NCBI RefSeq assembly: GCF_017562075.2
Contig: NC_054083.1
Span: 17,802,542-17,866,541, forward strand
Length of the DNA: 64,000 bases
Reading direction: 5' to 3'
Source of the DNA: Anopheles merus
Lineage: Eukaryota; Arthropoda; Insecta; Diptera; Culicidae
The position numbers were made by a program, and so were the translations under genes. How positions within the stretch are numbered: the first letter of the stretch is position 1; each line of letters opens with the position of its first letter. The notes beneath the pieces were generated by a model. It saw nothing but the letters and a program-made list of their open reading frames with translations, had not been told where the DNA came from and did not search any database. Below, piece by piece: positions 11,886 to 26,035 of the stretch.

Positions 11886-14876
11886 CCAACACTAGTGTGG
11901 ACGCGAATACAAATAGGCATTTGATTGAACGTTATCGCACCATACAGGATGACAGTCTCCTGTCGTGATATGTATATGATAGATAGTCGTTAAATGTATT
12001 AGCCATTTTGATTATGGCTTTTTTCACGCTTCACTGGGCGACATGTTAAAGTGCAATAAAAAGTAATATAACAATATTCAAGTAGTACTGCTTTCAATTG
12101 TTGAATAAATTAAAATGTCGAATAAAATAAAACGGAACACAGCTTTCAATTAGGTATTAAAAATACAACATGATTGATTAATGTTTTCACAGATACAGGC
12201 TGAAATAGCAGTAATTTTACTAGACCATAAATCCTCAAATTACATCAACCAACGTCGAACCATCTTTTTAAGCACGTGAATGTTAATTATACAGTTCCCA
12301 CCAACTTGCGCGATATGTTACGCATTAACAGAACGTTTGACATGACTGTTGTCATTTTGTTATACTTTTGTTCTGGAAACCGTTACCAACCTTCTCGTAG
12401 TCCTCCATCGACGCTTCAGTGCACCCAACATTTTCTTTTCCGTTCAGCTTCCTACTTGTCGGGGAGGGCGCAGGGGCGGGGGGAGGGGAGAGAAGAGGAT
12501 GCAGCTCCGCTACTGCATCAAACAAAAGTGCATATTCGCGTCGCCGTCAAACGGAAAGCACACGGCACGCGCTGCACCACACGTACGGGGCGGCGAAAGC
12601 AAAAGCAGCAGAATTTTACACGCCCGTTCGGCTGTCGTCAGAATGTCCATAACACTCACTCAACATATCACTGAACGCAAACGGGCGCGGCAGGGCAAGG
12701 GCACTGGGTTGGATTTTGGTGAAGGGCGCTTAACGCGTACTGCTCTCTTTGTTGCGCTTGCTTCCGGCCGTTGTTTACACCCTCGGTGTTTTGCACTTTT
12801 TAACACAGTTTTGAAGCATTATTTGTCGCCATATAACTGTTGGACACTGACCGGAATTGCTAAAGCATCGTTGCTAAACTACTTCATGTTTTAATGCACT
12901 TCACTTCGGTTTTGCACTCATAATGCAACAGGTTCGGGAATGAAACATAAATCCACAAATTTAAACACTTTTTTAGATAGCGAGTAACATATGCACCGAA
13001 ATATTACGCAAGCACTGTAATAAAATAATGATTCGCTATAGAAACTCAATAACTCACGTGACTGCTTGTTAAGAGCAAGATCAAACATCCATCATAGTGT
13101 GTGTCCCCCCATCGAACGAACTAATGCTGACACATGTTAGTTTAACATTTTTTGCTCTTTTTTTTGCGCACATTTTAACGCCCATCGACCATGCCACAAC
13201 ACACCGATCTTCGTTACAAAACACTTACTTCTCCTGCGCAGCGGTTGCACCCCGAATGATAAACTAAGATAAATTGCACTTTGAAAAAGGAAAATTATTG
13301 CACCAAGAGTGAATAACTCTCGCTGCAGAAGGATTACCTCATAAAATCGACCGCAAATCATTACTTTACAAGCGAGTGCGTAAATTAGCCATGTTGCCAC
13401 TCTACACCAAGTGGGGGAGATGGCGACCAAAGACGCACAAACACACACACACACACTCACGCCTACGTGCACGCGAATGTTCTCCGTAACGCGCATCAGA
13501 CACGCTGTCTAGAGGGAAGCAGAAGCAGTCAGCCAGCTCCGTATCATTGCATCCCGTGCGTTCGAACAGACACACCAGCCCGGGATATTTTTTTGCTTGC
13601 TGATTTATATACCCACATCTGCCAGCATCCGTGGCCTTCCCAAACGACGGCGACGACAACCTCTAGGGGCATTAGAAAGGTTTACTCAACCAACCCGGCA
13701 CAAGAAACTATCACTGACACGTGCAACGGTGTGCATCTTCGTACCTACACACACATGCGTATGACGGAGCTCACTAAAAAAAGGGTCGCAAAATTGCGAA
13801 ACCCAACCAAACACAAGCGATCGACGTGGGGAAAGCTTTTATATTTTATCTTCCAAAGAACCATGCGGTACCGGCAAAAGACAAAAAAAACAAAATATAT
13901 GTCGCTCGATCTGGTCTCCTTTTCTAACTCAACCAGCAAAACATTTTATTCTACACCTCTGCAAACGGTGGGCTGTCTGTTCCTTTCAATGCCGCGGTGG
14001 AGCTATATAATTTTTTCTGGGTTAACAATTTATGTCATTCCAAATGGAACGGCACACACACACACAGCATAGCATATCAAGAAATATGGAGGTGGCAGGA
14101 GGTGGGACACTGGTAGCACTGGCTCTCTCAAAGATGCTGCTGCTATGCCGGGTTTACCCTGGGTAGTAGAGTTAGTTTATCGAGTGGGAGTTCCAACTGC
14201 GGCGGCAGCGAGTTCGTCAAGCGCAACAACATTCGAACCCGCTCGATCCTGGGTTCTGCTGCGTGAATGTGTGTGTGTATGTGTGCACGCACACGGAGTA
14301 TATTATGCACCATTTGAGATCAACGTCGTCACATTCAAGAGAGCAGGCACGCTCCGGTCACCTATCCGGTTCCCTTCCTGGCGCCCTTCCGACAAGACCT
14401 AGGTGCGGAGGGGGTGGCCAGAATGAATGGATAATCAACAGTACCGGAGAGATTGAAATGTGTAATGCCAGCTGTAGCTAAGAAGAAAATCTCTTTAGCA
14501 GCACAGACTTATATTCAGAAAAAGGCCTCGGAAAATCGTTCACTTTAGAAGAATTATTTTATTTTAAGAAACTGAATGGGAACGGCAGATCTTTCATTCG
14601 TTTGATCGTCCATTCGTCCTTTCGTTGCGCCGTTCATTTGTTCATCTAGAGATTTGTTGCAAAAAACGGCGCAGTTCATCCGTGAAACCTCTTGAAAGAA
14701 CTGAACGAACTTATCAATCCTCATCCACTCTTCGGATCTCTACTAAGGAAGCTCACTTCTTTGTATTGTTTTCTATTTATCGTGATTTGTTACTTAATTT
14801 CCATCCCATCAGTTGACTTCTAATATTAGAATGTAGTGTCCAGCGTGCACTCATGTCATTCACTCTGCTTTACTCC
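11886..14876. other. noncoding DNA, no gene recognised
   Basis: AT-rich to about 12.3 kb, then a GC-rich block at 12.3-14.5 kb with a purine-rich G tract near 12.47 kb and a CA run at 13431-13459. Open frames of up to 201 codons exist on the plus strand but end in CA repeat, change composition mid-frame and match no family I recognise. The GC-rich block could hold a promoter or leader exon; nothing specific supports one. Confidence 0.45.
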
Positions 14877-15310
14877 CGTTCCGATACCGATACTAGTGGT
14901 GGGAGCTCGGAATCGGACCTACCCGATTCCGATTCCGTATTCGGAATCAATTCCGGAGCCGATTCCGTGTTCGGAATCAATTCCGGGGCCGAAGCCGATG
15001 CTGGAATCGACTCCGATTACGGAGTCATATTCCGAAATCGATTCCGGATCCGATTCTAGAGTCCATTCCAGAGTCGATTCCTGAGTCGATTCCAAATCCA
15101 ATTCTAGAGTCGATTAAGGGGCCGATACCGATTCCTGAACCGATTCTGATTCCGGAACCGATTCCGATTCCGGAGCCAATTCGATGCCAGAGCCGATTAT
15201 GGAGCCAATTTTGGGTCCGATTCCGGAGCCGATTCCGGAATCGATTTCAGAAACTGATTCCGGACCTACTATCCTGAATGAATTCCAGAAAACTTCGGAA
15301 CTAGCCGGAA
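14877..15310. repeat. degenerate GATTCCGGA/GGAGCCGATTCC minisatellite island
   Basis: Imperfect units around GATTCCGGAGCC, with variants GATTCCGTGTTCGG and GAGTCGATTCC, run for over 400 bases. It is related in sequence to the island at 2630-3110. The Pro-Ile-Pro and Asp-Ser-Gly open frames across it are repeat artefacts. Confidence 0.85.
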
Positions 15311-16874
15311 TCGATTCCGACGAAAACTTCATTTTTCCCATCACTAATATCAACTAACATGCGCGGAATGACGTTCCGCAGTCCCGCGGGGCCCAAAAAG
15401 AGAACGTTCAACCTGTGCGCGCGCGCATTCGCACCAGGCAACTTCCAGGCACGACGTCGCTTGCAGCTCAATGTTGCTCGGTTCAAAACGCATTGCGACC
15501 ACATAGATTCCACCCTTCCCTTTCAGCATGGGTGATACGCAAGAGGTAAAACCATTCTCCCTTCATGCCATACCACCCCACACATGCAGCAGGGTTTGGA
15601 TTTTTTGCGCAATGCATTCCTCAAGAAATGTGATCCAAAGGAACCACCACCAACACTATTTATAGCCCCGCACGGCCTGATCCATCCATCCGACCCCGGA
15701 GAGTTTGGCAATCGAACATTAGGAGATGGCGGCAATGACTGCCTGCCATTCGTCACCACCGCTCACACACACACACATACCACCAGTTAATGGCCGCATC
15801 AGCATCAAACAAATGCTGATCATAAAGCGTTATTTTGTGCGCGAGCGCGCGCGCACACACACTTATGCGCAGAGCTTATTACGACGTCATAAAACCGCAC
15901 GACGAAATCGTCCCGTCAATCCATCAATCCCGCAACTGAACGGTGTGACATCGGTGTGCCCTGCCTGCCTCCGAGCGGGTTCTACTACTTCTCCCAACAG
16001 CGCAGTCAGTGCCAGCCGTAGCAGCGCCCGTTAAGAAAAGAAACATTTAAATTTCGATCAACTTGAGCGATCAGCTGCGCCGTGTTTGATGATGGGTGCG
16101 CAGCAAAAGGGATCGGGGCTAAACAAAACCAAGCAAAGGCTTCGGAATGGTCAAAATGGGTGGTGAGCGAGGGACGAGGTGTGACATATTCTCGCTTCCC
16201 ACTTCGATCTTGATTCGCATACCACCAGCGTATGCGGCAAACGCCACAATGCCCATCTCCCAAAATGGGCACTCTAAATTTTGTATTGACCAACGGTCGG
16301 GCTGCCGTGCGGGACAGAAGGCAGAAGGCGCGAGAGGTTCGTTAATTTGAGCCGTAAAATTTTAAATGCTAAACAAATCACTGGCGGCGCGAAATTATGG
16401 CCAAAAACGCATTCATTCAGCGCGGCTGTATCGGCGGATGGACAATGGAGCAGTTAACATACGGAGACGTTAATGCTCTCCGGTCTGCCCATTTATGATA
16501 CGGGGTGTTACGTCTTCGCAAATGACCTTTCAGCAATTAGAGGGCAACACGTATGACTGTGTAAAGAGTGTGCATAAAGCAGTCTACACACACAGATATT
16601 AAACATTTCTATTTTTTTTAATAGCGAACGGCAGGTGATTTGATTTTGAACGATTGAAAGTAGCTCAAGGATTTTCGTGGCAATTTGTATAAATCATTGC
16701 AATTAGATGTCTAATGAGAGAAACATTTAAAATAGAGAAACAATAAATCTTGAATATCATTGACCAGACATAACACTTCACACTTTCTTATGAGTTTTAT
16801 AAAACTCGTATCTGCCATTTGTTCCATCGTCTGGCGATAATCAAAATCAAATCAATGAGTCAAATATAGCCAAG

Positions 16875-16935
16875 CCTATTAGTGGTACAAGCTGACCTTG
16901 GCATAAAATGGTTGATGCGCCAAAGAAGAAGATGC
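16875..16935 (+). mobile_element. diverged SINE 3' end
   Basis: The string GACCTTGGCAT...GCGCCAAAGAAGAAG resembles the 3' end of the SINE family seen at 11.2 and 35.4 kb (GGCATGACC...TTACGCCAAGAAGAAG). It is much more diverged than those copies and has no promoter boxes. Confidence 0.35.
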
Positions 16936-17668
16936 ATAGCATAAGAAGTCATAAGGTCCTTGGCGTAAATAAAAACTACTTTATTGCCTCAAGTATGATA
17001 CATTCGTGCAGGTTATTGTAGGTACATTGAAGTAAAAATATTATATAGACTACTTTTTTAACTAAAGAGATCTTAAGTGTGATGTAACAAAACTCTTAAA
17101 TCGTCAAAAAAACGAATATAGCATGTAATGGGAACTTGTACAATCATGCATATAAATTTCCGAAGCAAACATACACTTCTACAGCAGCTTAATTACATCG
17201 ATTCATTCCAGATTGTGAGCACTTTTGTATCATTTCAATTGAAACTAACGCACTTCAGGTGAGCAGCACATTACCAAGGATCATCCTACAACCAAGCGGT
17301 ACAATTGTATGCCATTTCCCAGTTCCATCTCGCTCTTTCCTCCATCTCCACTTGTTTCACAAACAGATTTAATAAAACCTTCAAAATTGCAACCATTTTC
17401 ATGCTCCAGTAACTGCACAGCATTCAACGATGCTACGGTCTTAAACCTGTAACTAGCATAAAATTTAATTATACATGATGTTACCCCTCTTCCTAAGCAC
17501 GGAGATTACCCCTTGCTTCCGTTTGCCGTGCCGATGCTAATGAACCCCCGCCAATGCTCCATATGTGTGAACAAATGTACTCCTGTCGTCGAACAAGGTG
17601 CATATAAGCGTGTGCGTATAGGCGGCCAAGCCAAGTTTAATATTGCCCGCAGTTGTCGAGTATCTTTT

Positions 17669-17698
17669 TGTTGCTGTTGTTGTTGCTGCTGCTGTTGT
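17669..17698. repeat. (TTG/CTG)n triplet tract
   Basis: Mixed TTG and CTG triplets that would read as polyglutamine on the minus strand. The surrounding minus-strand frame has no other coding sign, so it is treated as a simple repeat. Confidence 0.7.
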
Positions 17699-20600
17699 AT
17701 TCTTCCTTTGGCATCGTTGCTGGTGCCCGAACCCACACACCAAGCGCAATATTTGCAATCGACACAAGGCAAGTGTATCGCCGAGGTCTTGGGTTCTCAG
17801 TTCTCTCTAATATCCACACCTTCGGCCCCCTCTATGGAGCTTCTAAAGGCTTGCTAATGGAAAAAAAGGAACGTAAGCAGAAGGTAAAAGACCTGACACA
17901 AACGCTCCTCTCCAATTGCCAGCCTCCGAGATCTTCCCATTCGCAACAACTTGAGACACCCTTCTAGCAGCGCGAGCCCGAGCCGTCTCTCAGGGTGTAT
18001 CATAAATGTAATGGCGGCAAGTGGTTTTTACTGTTATTCGAAGTGATAGGGCTCTGCAGCAAAATAGGCAATACCGAATGCCTACATAGAAAAGTGGGCA
18101 CGCGAAAAAACAGACAGGGGGAGAAACACAACGAAACGTAACATAAATTACTCAACGCGGATGAGGGCAGCAAGACATGCCCTCAGCGAGAAAACGGAAC
18201 GAACGCCAACAAAGAAGGAGAAGAAAAAACGAGCGATCGGCAAGACAGCTCCGCACGGTGTGTGAGCAGGCATGATACAGAGTGTGTGCCTTCTCTGGAG
18301 TCTCTGGACCAGTCCGCAGGTTTTTTTTTTTTTGGGCGACCACGATCTTCGCTCATTTGCTAAAACGGACTATGCGCGCTCGGCAGGCAGGCAGGCGGGA
18401 AAAGAATGCCTCTCCGAGCCTTCTTCAAATATCAATATGCAAAAACGAAACGCGGCATCATCGACCACAGGGGACCAGGAGAAACTAGCGTACCCCAATC
18501 AATAAGCCCCCATAAACGTGTCTTCAACGGTCGAGCGAGGGAAAGGGACACTTCCTACAGTAAATAATGCAAACTCCCGGATGCCCTAGAGAAGAAAGGG
18601 CTGCCGGTGCTGCTGGTTTCGTGTAGCGAAAGAGATAGACGTGCAAGACGAGCCAAACTCGCCAGACACACGTACACACCGATAATCCCATTCTGCTGGC
18701 ACCGAAAAGCCGGAAAAGTATGGGCGTTTGAGTCGAGCTAGAATAGAGTTCGACGCACGTACCCTCAATTATCCTGCACTGTAATTGCAGGCATCGAACT
18801 TCTATTCTACTCTGTGTGCCTCGTCGCTAGAGTGGTTTGCCCAGTTCAACGCGCTAAAAGTCGAAGAAGCAGCTCGTAGCCCTTAACTCTTCAAAACAAA
18901 AACTGTATGAATGACGCCCACACCGCGAGTACATACATATATAGTAGCTTAAGACATTCGTGCGCTTCGTCGCTATTGTACATGTGTGACCCTGTTCCAC
19001 GCGCATGGGTGTCTTAAGGTCGCCCAAAGACGCTAATGGGACCGGGCTCGCGATTATGACCTTTTGTCGGCGCTCGCCAGCACCTTGCAGGCGCTTATCG
19101 GGCGCCAGGCCCGAATCGTGTATTCCCCTGGCGTCGTCATTAAGCATGACTCAAACTGTTGCTAAGAGTTTGATTTTGTTTTTTTTTTATGTGTGCCAGT
19201 GTGTTTTTACGCTTATCGCCCGGTGAAACAGAGTGCAGTAACCCACGCAAAAGGAGGAAGGTAAAACAGAACTCTGCGTAGGCACTTACGCTGCTACACG
19301 TGAGATTACAACATACGTGCAGTGGCGAAGGTACCGAAGTAAGCTCGACTGCACGAGCACAGAGCAAATGACTTTAATTTTGCCAACTCTTCTTATCTTT
19401 CGGAAACCGAAGATCACACACACGCGTACATGATTCAGTAGCTTCCCAGACAGGCAGGCTGTTAATCCTGGGGAATTTACTCTAATACCAACAATAAGGT
19501 GCACCATATCAGTGCCTGTCAATGACTCACAGGTGAATTTGGCGAAAAAGTGCTATGATAAATACTTGCAAGCATGTGTGATTTAAACTTTTCAACTTCA
19601 AAAAGTTACTACATTTTGGATAGATATTGAGTAAAGAGGTAATCCCTTTTCTTGGTTAATCTAGATGATTGAGCAGAAAATACGGCCGAAGCCGTAATAA
19701 AGTTAATCGAAATAGATAAATAGATGTTGTAGCCATGTAACTTTTCTGCATTAAAATGAAATATATACAGGTACAATAAAATATATCTCCCATCACATTT
19801 AAAACGCAAATGACTGTCAGGAGCATTCCTGAGCAACTGTTCGATTGCTATTTTTGCGTAATTCTTATTCTATTCTATTTCTTCCATATTTTGAAAATTC
19901 TTTCCTTAGACTTGTACTATACGAGTAAAAACAAAATCTAACCAATTTAAATTACAACCCTGATGCAAAAAAGGTCACTGGTAAGGAAGTAAGTTAAAAA
20001 ACTTGAACCCCAATTGTTTCGCATTTAAAATTTAAGACGAGTTAAAAAACACATTTAAAGCAGACTACATAGATAAAGATTTCAGACTGAAAACCAGATT
20101 TGTCTTCTGTACAATCAAATTTCATACAAATCATTTTTTTAGGATTTTCATCCAATTGCCATAAGGAAATGAGCAAAGCCAATTAACGCATACATTCATG
20201 CGTTTTAACGAGATATTTTCCAAAGAAATCTTTCCCAAAATTTGAACAATGTTTGTATGCAATGAATCCAGCATGACCATATTATAATCCTCATTTACTT
20301 GTATAAATTCTACGTTTGTTTCTTCTCTGTATCATTTATGTTTCTTCTCTGTATGCTCATGTATCAATTCGAAGTAAACTAATTAGGTTGACAGCAATTC
20401 TAAACCAACATTTGCCGTTCTCAAAGCTACAGCGACAAAAGACGCATTAGTGGTCAGTTTCCTATTTTTAATCTACCATATACACAATACAAGCAAACAG
20501 CTCCCAATTGCCAAGGTCAAACTGAATCCTATTAGCCGCGTATTTTATGCCCTGTCGTATTTCACTGTGATTAAACGGTGGATTAGCAGCAAACTTCGCA

Positions 20601-23600
20601 CAACGGCTACACAAAAGTACAATTTGCAAAGAGCATGTTCTAGCTACTTTAACACCCACTAAAACAACGTACGCCAGGTTCACCCTGAAGACATTCTTCC
20701 CATGCGCGATCCCCCTCGTCAAGGTGGTACACAAAAAAGGTTATTTTTCTTGGCTGTTCCTTACGAAACAAGCGCTAGCAGCACGTCGAGTTGAGTATAT
20801 TCTTTCGATCTTTTTCGGTCGATAGTAAACTAGTAGCGGCTTGTTGAAACCGAACCAAAAACAACAACAAAAACATCCCCTACATGCTTTCCAACACGCA
20901 TCAAGAAGAAGCGCCACGCAAACCGGCGCGCACGGTGTGTCGAAGACAGTGATGATAACGCAAGCGAAATGATACGCAGAGCATGACAGGTCAACCCTGT
21001 GCGAGCGATAGAGAAAACAATCCCTTCAAGAAATGACGATCGGCCGTCAGGGGCAGCATAAAACACAACACAAGCCACAATAAACACTAACAAAACAATC
21101 CGCCACATCCACAACCTCCACCGAACGTCGCTCACGCGGTTGCGAAGGAGAGCAAGGCGAAAATAAATTGCACTGTTTTTGGGGATTTTTTTTTCGGTAC
21201 AATTTTTGCTTCACTTCTACCAAACGATTATGTGTGTGTGTTTGTGTGCAGCACCGCAAGAAACCCAAAATCACACGGGCAGAGGCGCACACACAGGAGG
21301 CGGCCCTGGGACAGGGGAACAGCCTTCCCCAACATCTTTTGGTGGTTCAATCCACCCACTTGCAGTACGCACGAACAAACACACACACACACACCACCGA
21401 CATACAAACAGCGGCACGATAGTCGTCCCTTCGATTTGTTTCTGCGCGATGGCGTACAGGCCGGTGTAAGGGGGGCCTTGTTTCATTTATCAAGATTTTG
21501 TGTTGCATTTTGTCTTCCTCTTCGGGGGTTTTTATTTTCTTTTTTAGGATTGTTCTTGCTTCTCGTCATTCAACCTTTTGCAGGTCCAAAACAGCAGCAG
21601 CAGCAGGAGTAACATTAAACACCAACACTATGCTCTGCTGCCCGCTTTGCCTTAACGGTACACCACCATTAAACGCCAATTTTCGCATAAAAGCCTATCA
21701 TCACTCGTCAAAAGGCAGCACGCGCTCTACCACTATGCACACAATAATCGATATTGGTTTCGGGTTTTTGGGAGGCACATTTCCGTAGGTTCTCTCTGGG
21801 AGGGAGCATTTCGGTACCATACCACACACGTGTGCCGCATCTATGTGAACAACTGTTTTCTTCTTTGAACACATCCCCTTTACAACACGCTCGATTGAGG
21901 GTTCAAACAAACACTTTTCAAATGGTAGCATAAGATACGGCACAATTCCAGCAACATTTCACTTTAATCAATTTTCAGAGACGTACTCTATCGACAGAAG
22001 AACAATTACACACGCTACAATAAATGCACTTGACAACATTTCACTAAATACAGGCTGGAAATGCTGCCAAGCAGACAAACACGCTGGCTATACTCTACCG
22101 CGCTGTGAGGAAAGTTAAAGTTTATTGTTGTTGCTGGTTGGGATCGTTTGCGTTGAACTTGAGCACAGTTAAAGCACAACAAAGCAGCCAACGAAGGACA
22201 TTTTGGTAGATTTTTTGACACAGCCACCACCACACGCACTCGGCTAAATCGCACCATAAAAACGTCGAAAGCGAAAGCAGACGGGGCTGAAAGGCAACAA
22301 CGCGAACGCGAACAACACGGGACGCGCACGCGAAGAGATCTTTACACCATAAAGGATTAATCGCGAATGAGCGGAGAGCGACCATAGTTTTCTCTGCGAA
22401 CCGAAATCCCTCGTTCGACCGCACCGCCGTTCGCTCGGGATGGGTCTCTTTACACTCGTACGGTGGTTGTGGGAGCATTGTGCCTTTTTCATAACAATTA
22501 ATACATATTTAAAAGGCTGGTAGTGCTACACTTATTTCTTATTTTTTCCCTAAATTACGGTAACTTTATAAAAATACATAACTTACATTAAGCAAACCCC
22601 TTACATAAAAGCTTATGTAAAGAAGGAAAAGCAGAGACATGAAAACTTACTAATGATTTCGGTATGTGATAGCTTTCGCACACTATAACAATGTTTATGC
22701 AGCAAAAGTGCTACAGAATCATATGTTTCAAATTAAACAAAAAAAAAGTATAGCAAAAACAAAGAAAGGAAAAAAATATCGTTATTGTTTCTCCATTAAA
22801 GAAATAAATTATAAAAAAGGACTATCAATTCTAAAATGGTTCAATCTGCCGTTGACCTCTCTCTCTCCCAGGGCAATGCAGCAATTTCAGTCGTTTTAGT
22901 GCGTTCGTTCTCCTGTTGGGGTGAGCTTTTATGCTGTCTCTCATGTTTTATGCTATTTCTCATCGCAGCATACCAACGGAAGAGAGCAACAGAGAGTAAA
23001 GAGAGCAAGACAGAGCGCAAACATATAAAACAGCTGCACGCAGAAGCGATTGCGTTTACACGGTGCAGTTCATTTCCGTGCGAGTCTGTTATGCCGGTAG
23101 ATTGGGTGTTTGCTTTGAGGAGGTTATTGCTACCACCGATGCATCCGACTTCTCACCGACACACACACACCCATACATACACACTTTCCGGTAATAGAAT
23201 ATCCTTTACAAAGCATTCTTTCTTCTTTTCTAAAACCTTCTTACCGGCGATTTTGATAACAAAGAAAGGTGTAGATGTTCTGGCTGATGATTTCAAAATA
23301 GAACAAAAGAAATGTACCATTCATTTGTTTGAATAATTGCAGTATCATGTCTGGAGGGATATTATGGATACATGCATTTAATTTCCATTTTGAAAACCAA
23401 TCTCATCATTTTAAAAACACAGTTCTTACTCATTTTAACTAAATTAAGCTTTTTTCTTCAGAGTCGATATCTGATTTGTTGGACAAACTTGACCATTGAA
23501 TAACAAAGAGTGACACAAAGACATCAACAATGTTCAACGCATGGAGTGTGAAATTTAATTGGTTCAACATATCACTGATGACACAAGAATGAATCAAATC

Positions 23601-23926
23601 CCTTTTTTTAAACCAACCAACCATTTCCTGCGTACATACGGCGCACAAAGCCTCACCCAGATTTATGTGGCCTGTAAGTTCACATTAAAAATCATTTTTC
23701 ACCAACTAATTACCTCACCGCCGACAACATCCGCCGAGCAATACAATATTGTTTGTTCACAAACGAATGGCACGTTGTTTTAGTTGTTCGTTTTGTTTTC
23801 AATGTCGCAATTCAATGTGCCATGGCACAAATTGGGGGAACTGTTAGAGAACAACTTCTTGCTTCACCGTGCTAATGCACTCCCGGGTTGCGCGATATGC
23901 GCCAACACCCAGTGCCGGAATAAGGC

Positions 23927-23949
23927 ACGCACACACACACACACACACT
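23927..23949. repeat. (CA)n microsatellite
   Basis: Pure CA run inside a chance plus-strand open frame. Confidence 0.85.
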
Positions 23950-25964
23950 CTTGCGCAAAAAAGCGTTTGATCAAGTGCCACACAGGATTCATTGACCTGT
24001 TCCACGCTTTACCTTTCTTATACAAGAAGCAAGTGAATGTTGGGGTTGCGGTCAGTCAATGGTACCAGCACCATGTGACATTGAACCCAGCGAAAACAGC
24101 AAATCCCTGCTCGAATCCACTCCACCATCCTTCCATCGACAGTACCAGCAGCTCAAGGGTGGTGGTGTGTATCTTTCTCGAACTGGAAAGATTCACCTCA
24201 TTGTGCGCACACCTTTCAAATGGCAACGAAAAGATGACCAGCGGTCAAAACCGCGCCGGTAAAGGCAGCACATTTTGGGGATTGATTTTATCAGCGTTAA
24301 TTATTTTCTGTACCACATCGACGAAGACCCAGCTTTTCCAGCTGATGATAATTCGGTTCAACTCACTTTTTTATCGTTTCTGTGACTGTGAGGTTGAATC
24401 ACACCGCAAAGCCACAAGATGCGCTGTGGAGTAAGAAAACGGCCCGGGCTAAAAGCTATCCAATTATTAATCCCGATTGAGCGCGAACAGACGGCGGCGG
24501 TGGGGCGAGTGTTACCGGTCGCATCTCGTAAGTGTTATCGTTTTATTATCGCGGCAGATGTTTACCGGCTTCCCGGGGACGAGAACCACGAGAATGGCAC
24601 ACAGCAACGATTTGCTTTCATTAGTGCCTTAGTCCCGCCGGTGCATCATTTCATCGGAAAGGTGGTCCTCTCGATCCTCCACGCCTCACCACCAACTCAG
24701 CGGTCGTGGCTCGGTAGCGAGCGAGGAGCCCAACAATCGAAGACGTGATCCACCCGAGTCCGGTGTCCCGAAACAGGAAATGAAATCGAGACAAGCACTC
24801 TTGCCCTCCAAACACCCCGAAAAGGCTCCCCTTCGGAACTCCCGGAACATGTGCGAAAGAGAGAGAGAAAACGTGGAACGTGTTTTCAAGCGCAACTTGT
24901 GTCTGCGTGTGTGTGTTTTTCGGTTCGATTTCGGTGGTGGGCCTCTTTTCGCTTCACATTTCGCCTGGCCTCTTATCGGCCGCCGTCTCAAGGTACACGA
25001 TCGCGACGACGCCAGTGCCTAATGGTACACACGGGCGGGCAAGAAATTAAAAACCGAAAAGCCCTCCCGAGACGCACTCGGGCACCGGCGGAACAGATCC
25101 GGCAAAAACGGGAAAAGAATCGAAAGCAGACAACGACAACAACAACAGCAACAACGTAAATGCGGCGGCAACATAAACGGGACACCTCATTTGCAACTGT
25201 CTTAGAAAATGACACACCAAGTGACAACAAACCACTTCGGGGTGCTATTGACAAGTTGCAACGGAGTGACTTCTGCTGTCGTTTCTCCGTTGTTGCTGAG
25301 AGCGAGTGGATTTCGTTTATTTTGTTTGTTCCGATTTTCGAAGAAATGGACTTTGCCGGCTACACTTTCTGCAAAGTTGCAAACATTTCTCCAGCCCGTG
25401 GAACGAAAAAAAAATGGAAATGTACTTTTTGGTGGCCATTGCCCTCGGAAAGGTGGTTGAGTGCCCCGTCGGAAGTAGGCTCGTGCGGGCCGGCTTTCTG
25501 GAAACGACAGTACGGCGATACCTCAAGAAGATTTGCGTACTACACACACTTCAGGCTCGAATTTCAGTTACTTTGCTAAAAGAATTCCATCCCGTTGGTT
25601 TATTATTAACGCAATTATGGTTTTGCTAGGTGTTAAAGCAATTATTTCCTTCCCACAAACAATTCTGTAGTATGTTTTAATTTTCTTCTTCTAATTAAAT
25701 TAAATGACTCCAAACACCAATGGCCAATAACGGAACAGATGCGACATAAAATAAACACACTAAAATTGCCTCACTCTGGGTTTGTATTTTTGAATGACGT
25801 CGCGTAATTCAATGCGGTGGCACAACAGTTTCATCTGCGGTTTAGTGGCATTCGCAGAGGACAGACAGGCACGGACAGGTCGATTTTTTTTTAATTTCTA
25901 TGTGGCAATGTGCGCGATGTCAATTGCCTGTTGATGCATGGGAGTGCATTTTTCTGTTCGCTAG

Positions 25965-26035
25965 AATGGGAATCGAATACGCAAGCTGAAACGTGAAGCG
26001 GTATGGTATGGTCTGCTAACCACAGCCAACGAGTC
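25965..26035 (-). mobile_element. possible tRNA-like SINE remnant
   Basis: On the minus strand GTGGTTAGCAGACC resembles a box A, and GTATTCGATTCCC, about 45 bases later, resembles a box B. The spacing suits a tRNA-derived element. No acceptor stem, CCA region or tail could be made out. Confidence 0.25.

Noticed and set aside
12349..12894. 181-codon plus-strand open frame
   Set aside because: Runs through a purine-rich G tract and shifts composition; overlapping frames are equally open, which fits GC-rich noncoding DNA.
13467..14072. 201-codon plus-strand open frame
   Set aside because: Ends in CA repeat, mixed low-complexity content, no recognisable family.
14836..15353. Pro-Ile-Pro and Asp-Ser-Gly repeat proteins
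   Set aside because: Translations of the minisatellite in several frames on both strands; no start or splice support.
20830..21108. Minus-strand ORF starting MWRIVLLVFIVACVVFY
   Set aside because: Signal-anchor-like start but the remainder looks random; GC-rich leader-like DNA gives similar frames nearby.
22836..23336. 166-codon plus-strand open frame with hydrophobic segment
   Set aside because: Hydrophobic part is followed by GAGA-like and CA repeats; no family match.
23784..24434. Longest plus-strand open frame in the left half (216 codons)
   Set aside because: Contains a CA repeat read as His-Thr, has no domain, no compositional coherence and no splice partner.
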